64,000 nt of DNA. It comes from Rhineura floridana (taxonomy: Eukaryota > Chordata > Lepidosauria > Squamata > Rhineuridae). This document shows, piece after piece, positions 31,545 through 41,900 of this stretch (positions are counted from its first letter, which is position 1; the number at the start of each line of letters is the position of its first letter). A model generated the notes under the pieces. The model was not told where the DNA came from, made no database searches, and saw only the letters and a program-made list of their open reading frames with translations. The stretch is from assembly GCF_030035675.1 (NCBI RefSeq), contig NC_084485.1, positions 91,780,838 to 91,844,837 on the forward strand, in the 5' to 3' direction. The position numbers and the translations under genes are program-made.

Positions 31545-33604
31545 CCGAAGATGTCCGGACACAGGTTAGAGCAGCAGTAACTGCATACCAAGTGGCAATA
31601 AAGGCAGAGAAGAAAAAGTTCTTTGCTGCCTCTATTGCGTCAGCAGAGTGCTGTCCCAGGAGGTTGTTCCAAGTGGTCCGAAGCCTGGTCGGTCCAGTTG
31701 CCCAGGAACCCTTGGAACAGTCTAAGGCCTCCTGTGACAAGTTAGCAAAGCACTTTGCTGACAAAATCGAACATTTGCGGAGCTCGATTCCGTGCGCTGT
31801 GGATGCAGTGAATGAAACAGAGTTGGCCAGTTGCGAGCCAGTCAAATGGGATCGGTTTCAGCCTCTCCCTTCTGAGGATGTGGACAAGGTGCTCTTGACT
31901 GTGAAGCCTACCACCTGTCTAAATGATCTTTGCCCATCGTGGCTCCGTGTGAGCTGCAAAGAGAAACTGGGCGAGGGGATCATGGCGGTGGTCAATGCAT
32001 CCTTGAAGGAGGGTGTAATGCCATTAGCCCTCAAGGAGGCAATTGTAAAGCCCATCTTAAAGAAGTCCTCCTTGGATCCCAAGGTTTTGAATAACTTTCG
32101 CCCAATTTCAAATTTACCATTTTTGGGCAAGGTCATTGAGCGAGTGGTGGCTAATCAGTTGTCGACACACTTGGATGAAACGGATTATTTGGATCCATAC
32201 CAATCGGGTTTCAGGACTGGACATGGAACTGAAACAGCCTTGGTCGCTCTGGTTGATGATATGAGGAGGGCATTAGATAGGGGAGAATTCACCTTTCTTG
32301 TCCTCCTCGATCTCTCAGCGGCTTTTGATAATGTTGACCACAGTATCCTTCTACAGCGCCTGGAGGGATTGGGAATAGGAGGCACTGTATTACGGTGGTT
32401 CCATTCCTTTCTCTCCGATAGGCATCAACAAGTAGCATTGGGGGAGGAGGTTTCAGACCCTTGGCCTCTCAATTGTGGTGTGCCACAGGGCTCTATCCTC
32501 TCTCCCATGCTATTTAATATCTATATGAAGCCGCTGGGGACAATCATTAGGAGATTTGGGCTGCAGTGTCACCAATATGCGGATGACACTCAGCTCTATC
32601 TCTCATTTAAATCTTTGCCAGAGTTGGCTGTGGAGACCATGTCCAAGTGCCTGGAATCTGTGAGTGGATGGATGGGAAGGAACAGGTTGAAGCTGAATCC
32701 CGATAAGACTGAGGTGCTACTTGTGGGTGACAAGGGAAGGTTGGGAGATGTTGACCTGATGTTCAATGGGGTGAGGTTACCCCTAAAGGACCAGGTCCGC
32801 AGCCTTGGGGTTGTTCTTGATTCCAAGCTGTCCATGGAGGCTCAGATTTCGGCAGTGAACTGGGCAGCTTGGTATCAATTACACCTCATTCGTAGGCTGC
32901 AACCCTACCTGCCTGTTCATCAGCTCCCACTGGTAGTACATGCCCTGGTCACCTCTCGTTTAGACTACTGTAATGCGCTCTACGTGGGATTACCCTTGAA
33001 AACGGTCCGGAAATTGCAACTTATACAAAATGCTGCGGCTCGACTACTCACAAATTGTCGCCGCCGGGAACACATCACTCCAGTGTTGTTCGATCTGCAC
33101 TGGCTTCCAGTTATTTTCCGGGCTCAATTCAAGGTGTTGGTATTAACCTTTAAATCCCTATACGGTTTCGGCCCAGTTTACCTGATGGAGCGCCTCCAGC
33201 GCCACCAATTATGCCGCCCGACAAGATCAGCCACTCAGGACCTTCTCTCAGTCCCACCAACGAAAACAGCTAGGTTGGTGGGGACGAGAGAGAGGGCATT
33301 TTCAGTGGTGGTCCCCACTCTCTGGAACTCCCTCCCATATGATCTTCGGCATGCCCCTTCCCTGAACGTATTCCGCAAAGCCTTGAAGACCTGGCTCTTC
33401 AGACAGGCCTTTGGGACTTCCAGGGAGGGTTATTTAGGACAAATTGCCTATTACTCTGAACTGTTACTATTTTACTGTCATGTTGTATTTTATTTGTATT
33501 TTATTGTGATGCATTATTGCAATTGAATTGTATGTCGCTTAGAGTGGCCATCGGCCAGATAGGCGACACACAAATTAAATTATTATTATTATTTTATTTA
33601 TTTT
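31545..33604 (+). mobile_element. L2 LINE, 5'-truncated, with an open 644-codon RT frame, inserted in a CR1
   Basis: The frame 31592-33526 is uninterrupted. It covers the pre-RT region and full RT ([73 protein letters not shown] with the YADD catalytic motif). It continues through the L2 C-terminal region ([46 protein letters not shown]). The endonuclease is missing, so it is a dead-on-arrival but young copy. It ends in an ATT-rich tail at about 33575-33604. The CR1 reading frame on either side is contiguous without it. Confidence 0.93.
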
Positions 33605-35104
33605 ATTGAAGGAACTGGCGGAAGAACTCTCAGAACTGCTCTCTATTATCTTTGCAAAATCATAGAAGACTGGTGAAGTGCCGGATGACTGGAGGAGAGC
33701 TAATGTTGTCCCTATCTTCAAAAAGGGCAAGGAGGAGGAACTGGGGAACTACAGACCAGTTAGCCTAACATCAATCCGTGGAAAAAATCTGGAGCAGATT
33801 ATAAAGCAGTCAATCTGTAAGCACCTTGAAAGCAATGCAGTGATTACTAGGAGCCAACATGGATTTATGAAGAACAAATCCTGCCAAACTAATCTTATCT
33901 CATTTTTTGATTGGGTAACCTCCTTTGTAGACTGTGGGAATGCTGTGGACATAATATATCTCGACTTCAGCAAAGCTTTTGACAAAGTGTCCCATGATAT
34001 TCAGATTAGCAAGCTAGCTAAATGGGGGCTGGATGAAACAACTATCATATGGTTCCACAGTTGGCTCCAGAATTGTACTCAAAGAGTGCTTATCAATGGT
34101 TGCTTCTCAAACTAGGCAGAAGTAACCAGTGGGGTACCACAGGGCTCGGTCCTGGGCCCAGTGCTCTTTAACATTTTTATTAACGACTTGGATGAGGAGG
34201 TACAAAGCATGCTTATCAAATTTGCAGATGATACAAAGTTGGGGGGCATAACTAATACCGTGGAAGACAGAAACAAAATTCAAAGGGATCTTGATAGGCT
34301 GGAGCATTGGGCTGAAAACAACAGAATGAAATTCAACAGGGATAAATGCAAAGTTCTACACTTAGGAAAAAGAAACCAAATGCACAGTTATAAGATGGGG
34401 GATGCTTGGCTCAGCAGTATGACATGTGAGAAGGATCTTGGAACTGTCATTGATCACAAGCTGAATATGAGCCAGCAGTGTGATGTGGCTGCAAAAAAGG
34501 CAAATGCTGTATTAGGCTGCATTAACAGAAGTATAGTTTCCAAATCGCGTGAAGTATTAGTTCCCCTCTATTCAGCACTGGTTAGGCCTCATCTTGAATA
34601 CTATGTCCAGTTCTGGTCTCTGCACTTCAAGAAGGATGCCGACAAACTGGAACAGGTTCAGAGGAGAACGACAAAGATGATCAGGGGACTGGAAACAAAG
34701 CCCTATGAGGAGAGACTGAAAGAACTGGGCATGTTTAGCCTGGAGAAGAGAAGACTGAGTGGAGATATGATAGTACTCTTCAAGTACATGAAAGGTTGTC
34801 ACATAGAGGAGGGCCGGGATCTCTTCTTGATCTTCCCAGAGTGCAGGACACGGAATAATGGGCTCAAGTTGCAGGAAGCCAGATTTCAACTGGACATCAG
34901 GAAAAAGTTCCTAACTGTTAGAGCCATACGACAATGGAACCAATTACCTAAAGAGGTAATGGGCTCTCTGACACTGGAGGCATTCAAGAGGCAGCTGGAC
35001 AGCCATCTGTTGGGAATGCTTTGATTTGATTCCTGCATTGAGCAGGGGGTTGGACTCAATGGCCTTATAGGCCCCTTCCAACTCTACTATTCTATGATTC
35101 TATG
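33605..35104 (+). mobile_element. CR1 LINE, 3' part (RT and 3' end)
   Basis: Continues the CR1 broken at 31544: [70 protein letters not shown] and [12 protein letters not shown], then an open 287-codon frame (34161-35024) to the C-terminus. The terminal ATTCTATGATTCTATGA is present at about 35088-35104. The RT part is closely similar to the minus-strand copy at 3203-4290. One in-frame stop is visible before the GVPQGS motif. Confidence 0.93.
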
Positions 35105-35186
35105 AAAATACCATCTGGTTTCCTCTACTGCTGTGAAATCCTGTAGTGGTTAACTTCTAATATGGCTAAAATTATAGGCTCTTTAT

Positions 35187-35400
35187 GCCAGGGGTGGGGA
35201 ACTTTTTTCAGTCTAATGGCCATATTTCCTTTTATGTGACCCATGCCAGAGGGAGGGAGAGCCAGAGGAAAATGTGGGCACAGCAATGAATGCAAATTTT
35301 ACTTTCGTAAAGTAGGCTAGTTTCTACTCACACTCACACCCTGCTTCTCTATCCAGACAAGCACCATCATTCCAGCCAGGGTAAGTGAAAGGGTAAGCCT
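35187..35400. mobile_element. hAT-like terminal fragment
   Basis: Starts GCCAGGGGTGGGGAACTTTT, a hAT-style terminus, then GGCCATATTTCC, AGGGAGAGCCAGAGG and a GATTTT-like stretch. No right terminus identified. Confidence 0.5.
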
Positions 35401-35459
35401 GGAGTGCCACATTCTGCCCTTGGACCCAGAGCAATGTGGACTAAGACAACATAACTATC

Positions 35460-35650
35460 ACAAGAAAAATATTGGGGAAGGGTCAAGCATCTGCTTTGCA
35501 TGCAGAAGGTCCCAGGTTCAATTCCAGCATCTCCAGGTTGGGGTGGAGACTCTTGCCTGAAACCTTGGACCGCCATGGCCAGTGACTGTAGACAACACTG
35601 AGCTATGTGGACAAGCAGTCATAACTCAGTGTAAGTTAGCTTCCTATGTT
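35460..35650 (+). mobile_element. tRNA-derived SINE
   Basis: CTGCTTTGCATGCAGAAGGT then the B box GGTTCAATTCC, body GCCTGAAACCTTGGACCG and the terminal GTAAGTTAGCTTCCTATG. A typical squamate tRNA SINE. Confidence 0.8.
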
Positions 35651-35883
35651 CTTATGCAAGTATGTATTTCATTTTTGTTAGCTTAACAGTTCAGCATTTG
35701 TCTATTAAAATGGCCACTTTGGGCATAACTTTGTCCTTCTGTGACCTAAGAAATTCTAGAGTTTATTTTTTCTAGAGATTCTTAGTATTATAATTTTGAT
35801 AAACAAGCAACTAACTTCTGAAAGCAATTGCTAAACTTTAGGACAGAAGGCATGTTTTAAATTTTGAGAGTTCTAGGGGCACC

Positions 35884-36670
35884 AGTCACCAGGGTTGATT
35901 TGATTTAAATTTGATTGATTTAAATCATGATTTAAATTGCTTCTCTGAAGGACTCAGTTTTAATTATTTAAATCACAGTTTAAATCATTAGTGAGGATTC
36001 TATTTAATCATCATTTTAGTAGTACATTATTAATATAACCTTAATACATATTCAGAGATGAAGGTTTCAATTGAAAGTAGGTACACACTAAGCAATTATT
36101 CTGAATTGTTTTCAGATTAATTTTCATCAAAAAATGGGATAATTTGGTCATTTTAGTTCTAAAGCAGAATGAACTTGTGAAGTCATTCAAGAGATGAACC
36201 AGCTCCAACTGTTAAATTTATCATGATATTTTTGTCATGCTGAGCCAGAATCACCACTGCCAAACAGGCTTTAAAAATGTACTAATAAGATTGTTTATTC
36301 TTCTTCAACAAACAACATTAACAAAACATGCACATGGATTTTTGAATGGTTAAGTATTTCAGTTTAGATAAATGCAAAGTTCTTCAAAAATAACGGAGGC
36401 AATTTCAACAAATCAGCATGAGAAATTTAATTGGGCGGTACAGTTAACTGTCTTCTTCATGTTTGTTTGCCTTGTTTATTGTCTGGAAAAGAAATACAAG
36501 CTTTTCTGCTTTTTCAGGTCCCAATTTATTTCTCAATTTAGAATGAATTAGTCTAAAGGAAGAAAAAAATATCTCTACATCTGCAGAAGCAGCAACTGCT
36601 GTTAAGAACTGGGTTACCACTTCAGTGGTCTCCCCCTTGTTCAGATCTACTCCACCTCCCCAAATTCTCT
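35884..36670 (-). mobile_element. Decayed hAT transposon with transposase C-terminus
   Basis: The minus-strand frame ending at the TAA 36446-36444 reads VTQFLTAVAASADVEIFF, RLIHSKLRNKLGPEKAEKLV and FLFQTINKANKHEEDS. This is the hAT C-terminal dimerisation motif (the family pattern is SA..E..FS..G.i..k.RN.L...k...L). The outer end at 35890-35940 carries GGGTTGATTTGATTTAAAT, resembling the ends of the element at 58817-62344. The rest of the transposase is not recognisable. Confidence 0.7.
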
Positions 36671-36794
36671 ATTCCTTGACTTTCTCTATCTTTGTACTTA
36701 GAGAGGCAAGGCCTTGAGAGCGATATCATGCACTTCATGTACACCACCTGCAGAATAGGACTGATCAGGTTATCTCCCATTTTTTAAAAAATCA

Positions 36795-37851
36795 TTTATT
36801 TTTATCAACCCTGCCAGTCACAAAGTGGCTGCCAGGGGCACATGGCATAACACAAAATTAGAGTAGTCATGGTGAAGCTTTTCCCATCATTGTATTTCCA
36901 TACTAGAAAAGCTTGACCTGATAAATTTCTGCCTGCCACACAGCTGCTAAAGGCACAAGAACCCTGTGCCAACCCTAACCAAAGTCTAAGCTGCCATCCT
37001 GTACCCACTTATCTGGAAGCCCCATTACACACAAAGATTTATGTCTGAGTAGACAGGTATACTATTGTACTGTAAGTTAACTATACAGTGAGTTCTTACT
37101 GAGTCCCTGGTCTTTAGTTACCTGCAGAGCAGAAGTCATGCCTAAGCCTCTTTGCAAAGTTTTCACATTTTCCTTTGAGGGAGAGGCGTATTCTTTTAAC
37201 ACTGACCCAGACTTAGTGTGTTGTAGTATTTGCAGAAAATAATTTCTAGGCACACCTCATCTCAGGCAAACCCAGCACAGGAAAGATGCATCTCCTGATT
37301 GCTAGGGAAAAAGGAAGGGCAAACTACAGAAATTCTGAGGACTGGGGAAAAAATGTCAGAAGCAGGAAAAGTGCACTAAAAAGGAGGCCAAAACATTTTA
37401 GTTTTTCTTATATATGTCTTAATCTGGTTTTAGATTGTGGATTTCTATTTATATCTTTTTTGTATTGCTTTATGTGATTTTATTGTATTCATTTATATTG
37501 TTGTACACCGCCCAGAGAGCTGTGCTAGTGGGGCGGTATAAAAATTCAATAAATAAAATAAATAAAATAAAACAGCAACTCTTTAGAACCCCATGGATTC
37601 CTATTGTCTGGTGTCCAAACAACTCACTTTTCAATCATAGCTCTATTTCAGTCATTGATTAATAACATTGACTGGCTCATTTCACATAAATTGCTTAGAA
37701 GGGTACCTGCACATTTTGCTCCATGTTTGTTCTAGAAAGCCCACAGACTGTTTTTAAATGAAAGTGCAGATTCTAGGCTACCTGCTACAGGCGCCACTGA
37801 AAGCCTTCATAGGTGCCATGGTGCTTGCAGGCAGTGGGTTGGCAACCCCAG
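36795..37851 (-). mobile_element. Non-autonomous hAT-like repeat X, copy A (with an L2 tail inserted)
   Basis: Inverted relative to copy B at 40621-41450. Shared segments include GGTGTCCAAACAACTCACTT, CAATCATAGCTCT, CTGCCACACAGCTGCTAAAG and AACCCTAACCAAAGTC. The right end is GGGTTGGCAACCCC. An L2 tail with an A-rich end (37400-37573) is inserted. No coding sequence. Confidence 0.7.
37400..37573 (+). repeat. L2-type LINE 3' end inserted in repeat X
   Basis: TTGTTGTACACCGCCCAGAG, GGGGCGGTATAAAAATTC and an AATA-rich tail. The repeat X sequence of copy B runs uninterrupted across this site, showing the insertion. Confidence 0.8.
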
Positions 37852-38113
37852 GGATTCCTATTGCCTGGTGTCCAAATAACTCACTATCAATCACAGTTCT
37901 GACTTCACTCATTGGCTAATAACACTGCCAGGCTGGTTCATTTTACAGAAAACACTTAGAGGGTACCTGCATAATTTGCTCCATAACTTACTTTCTACGA
38001 CGGCTAGAGATTTTTTTAATGAAATCTCAGATTCTGGGCTACCTGCTGGGGGTGCCACTGAAGGCGTTCATAGGCATGATGGTGCCTGTAGGCATCAGGT
38101 TGGCAACCCAAGC
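37852..38113 (-). repeat. Repeat X, partial copy C
   Basis: GGATTCCTATTGCCTGGTGT through TTGGCAACCCA repeats the right-hand 260 bp of copy A, in the same orientation and immediately adjacent to it. Confidence 0.7.
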
Positions 38114-38189
38114 TTTAGAACGTACTTTGTAGATCTCCAAGAAATAGATGTAGGGGTGCTCTCTACTGATTATAAATTGCAACACATAG

Positions 38190-38420
38190 GTTCAATTCAG
38201 ACATAATGCCAAACCATGTTTAAGGAATGGAAACTTCGTGAGAGAGCCTTATGTGCTCCTTCCATCTACTTCCTAGTTTTCACTAATCAAAGTTTGCCAT
38301 GATGTCAGCACTTTGCCTCCAAGCACAATCTGAGGTATGTTTGCAAAGAATCAGATATTAGTGCTAACCGTAGTTTGCCAACATGGATGTCAAAGAAACT
38401 TAGGAACCTAATCTACATCA
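38190..38420. repeat. Probable MITE with TTCAGACATAATGCC end
   Basis: CAATTCAGACATAATGCCAA and AACCATGTTTAAGGAATG resemble the ends of the palindromic element at 47893-48036, and GCTAACCGTAGTTTGCC lies at the other side. Boundaries are approximate. Confidence 0.4.
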
Positions 38421-38564
38421 GGTCAGACTAATTCACCTTCTAGCCCAGTATTGTCTACTCTGACTGATAAACACAAACAGGATTTTGGGCAGAGATTCTT
38501 TGTCTTTTGCTACCAGAGCCTTTTAACTGAAGATTCCAGGGGTTAAATCTGGAACTTTCTCCAG

Positions 38565-38673
38565 TGGGCACCAGGACACCCCCAAGTGGGTATCGTCTTC
38601 CTTGCTAGTGCTTGAGGCAGGAAAATGAACTAGCAAGGAAGACGATACCCACTTGGCGGTGTCCTGGTGCCCA
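38565..38673. repeat. 44-bp near-perfect hairpin (21-base loop)
   Basis: The left arm 38565-38608 and right arm 38630-38673 are reverse complements with one mismatch. The outer end is TGGGCACCAGGACACC and the inner end TCCTTGCTAG / CTAGCAAGGA. It lies about 260 bp beyond the ORC1 poly-A signal. Confidence 0.95.
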
Positions 38674-38909
38674 CAGAGAAACACCTTTCTGGTGAGTAAA
38701 ACGGTTCCTTCTGCATCTATCACTGAGGTGCACTTCCTTCTCCAAAACTAGTTTGCCACAGCAAATAATAGTTGGTAAAAAACAAGGAGTAGAGGAAGAG
38801 TAGGAAGGACAATGTGTCAGCCCATGAAGGCGTTCCTAATCTGAAAAAAACATGTCGAATTAAGCATTAGAAAGGTTGGATTTTTTTTAAATAAAATGGA
38901 AACCTTTTG

Positions 38910-41900
38910 AACAGTTGGAGAAAACAGATTTATTTTGGCAGAGTGCAGTTAAGTGTTAATACATAAGTACATTAAAAGAAAATTCAAAACAGTTTTAAAA
39001 TAAACATGAATATTCAAGTTTTAATTAGCACCATTATTTAAAATAACTCTCTTTAAGGTTTAAGATAAAAGCCCATTTATATACATATAATGCTTTGTTC
39101 TATTGGTTTACTCTTCCTTGAGTGCATACATGATGTCATCCTGACTAATATTAAGTCGAACTCTCATGTGAAGATATTTATTAGTGGACTCCGTTAACAA
39201 AAGTCTACAGGTGCTCAGCCGTGACACAACTGCCAGTATGTCCGATACCGTAGGTGTTTGCATGCCTTCCATTCTACACAGTGCAACATGCTGATGAAAT
39301 ATCTAAAGAAACAAAAGGGGGGGGGAATAGCTCAGTTGGCCTGTAAGAACAGAATAAACATCAAAAGGAGTAACTGTGGTCTTCCCCCCTTTCTTGGAAT
39401 ACTATGTAAGCTAATGAGTTATATTCTTTTTCAGAATTGTCTGTAGTATATTCTGAACAGCCAGATTTTAAAGCAGAGATTTTCAAATAAGTTTCTAACA
39501 TGGAACATCAGTGACTTTTATTATTCGTCATTATCCAGCAAACTGATGCTTTCAACATATAAAACAGTGTATAGGTTCAAACAGGAAAGCTGAAGAGGTT
39601 AGAAAAAGCTGGGCTGGACTGGACATGTTTTTAATGTTACTGCTGGCTGGTTTCTGTATTTTTTAAAATTACTCTACAATTGCAATACCAATTCTTAATG
39701 TTTAGTAGTATTGTATTTGAAGATTTGTTATTTATATTGTATATTGATTGTTGAAAGCTGCCGTGGGAGGGCTTTTACCCTAAAAGCGGCTTATTAATGA
39801 TTTAAATTAAAAAAAGATAATTTAATCCATGCATATATGTGAATCATCAACTACATGTACAATGAGTTACTCTTCAGTGACCCTAAATATATACCTAGTA
39901 ACAGCCAGTGAGAGGATACACCCTTTGAATATAGATAAAGCATTCTAGATGAAGTAAAAAGTAAACAAATTTAACCTTCAGTATTTTTAGATTACCTGAT
40001 GAACTGTGGCCTCTTCCAGTCCTGATATGCGAAATTCTGTAATAGTTGCTTTCAAGAAGGTTTGCTCTTGCAATGAAGCACTCCTGAAAGGAAACAAAAA
40101 AGCCCCACAAGATTAACGTGTAATATTTTGCTGCATAGTGGACAGTATTTGGCTGGAAAGCAGTGTCTAAAAGTTTTGATGTAACACTAATTGCTTCTGA
40201 ATATATGCACACAGGAAGATTAATTAACTATAGGTTTGAAAGAACTGCAAACACCCAACATACAAACATATTGTATTTGTCTGAAGAGCACTTCATATAA
40301 TTTTTGAAATTTTACTTTACAATTACAATTTTCAGTGTCACTCTACATGAATATGGAAGGCACCTTTATGCTAACATCAGTCCACAATTCTACTTGCCAT
40401 TTTAAATATATCAAGTATACCATCGCCCTCTGGTGAAGATAATGAGAGGAGCCCCATTTTCCCTTCCAGCCATGAGCTTGTGGGGAGAGGCTGGGGATCA
40501 TTCCCTAGAGTTGCACAGAACTTGGGGGAGTGGGTGCTACACAACTATGGAAAAGACTGCCATTACACTCTCCAACTTCAAGCCAGAGAAGGCTTGTACT
40601 CAAAGAGTGCCTCTGTAGTCCAGGGTTGGCAACCCATTGCCTTCAAGCACCATAGCACCTATGAAGGCCTTCAATGGCACCTGTAGCAGGTGGCCTAGAA
40701 TCTGCACTTTCTCTGGCCTTCCTAGAACAAACATTATGGAGCAAAATGTGCAGGTACCATTCTAAGCAATTTATGTGAAATGAACCAGTCAATGTTATTA
40801 ATCAATGAGTGAAGTCAGAGCTATGATTGAAAAGTGAGTTGTTTGGACACCAGCCAACAGGAATTCATGAGGTCCTAAAGAGCTGCTGCTTTGCCCTCTT
40901 TTACTTTCCTACTTCTGCCTTTTTTTCTAGTCCTTAGAATCTCCATAGTTTGCCCTTTTTCCCTAGCAACCAGGATGTATCTTTCCTGTCTGATATCAGA
41001 CAGAGCTAGACATTTTCTGCAAATACTACTTACACAGTAAGTGTGGGTAAAGTGTTAAATAATCCCCCTCTCCCCCAAAAGCAAATGTGAAAACTTTGCA
41101 TATTAGGCATGTTTCCTGCTTTGCAGGAGCTAAAGTCAAGGAACTCATTAAGAATTTGCTGTACAGTTAACTGACAATATAATAGTATATCTGTAAGTAA
41201 GTCTCTTTGTGTCCAATGGAGCTTACTTCCAGGTATGTGAATACAGGATGGCAGCTTAGGCTTTGGTTAGGGTTGGCATTGGGAAAAAACAGGGTTCTTG
41301 GGCCTTTAGCAGCTGTGTGGCAGGCAGAAATTCATCAGATCAAGCCTTTTCTCATATGGAAAGATAATTATGGGAAAACCTTCACCATGTCTTCTCTCTA
41401 ATTTTGTGTTATGCCACGTACCCCTGGCAGCTATTTTGCGATTGGTGCTCCTAGTACTCTCTCAAAATTTGTGCTGAGCTTCCATTGTCTTCTAAAGCGG
41501 CTTTCGATACCATCGACCATGGTATCCTTTTGGGTCGCCTTGGTGGGATGGGACTTGGGGGCACTGTTTTACAGTGGCTCAGTTTCTTCCTGGAGGGACG
41601 AACCCAGAAAGTGATGCTGGGGGATTCCTGTTTGACCCCTTGGCCGTTGGCATGTGGGGTCCCTCAGGGCTCAGTTTTGTCCCCCATGCTATTTAACATC
41701 TACGTGAAACCGCTGAGAGAGGTTGTCCGGGGCTTTGGGGTTCGGTGCCATCAGTATGCTGATGACACCCAACTCTACTTCTCCTTTCCACCTAACTCCG
41801 AGGAAGCTGTCTTGGTTTTAAACCGGTGTCTGACATCAGTGGTGGACTGGATGAGGGCGAACAAATTGAAGCTTAATCCAGACAAGACAGAGGTGCTCCT

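Noticed and set aside
31592-33526. The longest open reading frame of the window as a host protein-coding gene
   Set aside because: It is an L2 reverse transcriptase (YADD, L2 C-terminal motifs) within a retrotransposed unit that interrupts a CR1.
39318-39345. tRNA-like AATAGCTCAGTTGG
   Set aside because: No acceptor stem, B box or cloverleaf nearby; a chance or decayed SINE trace.
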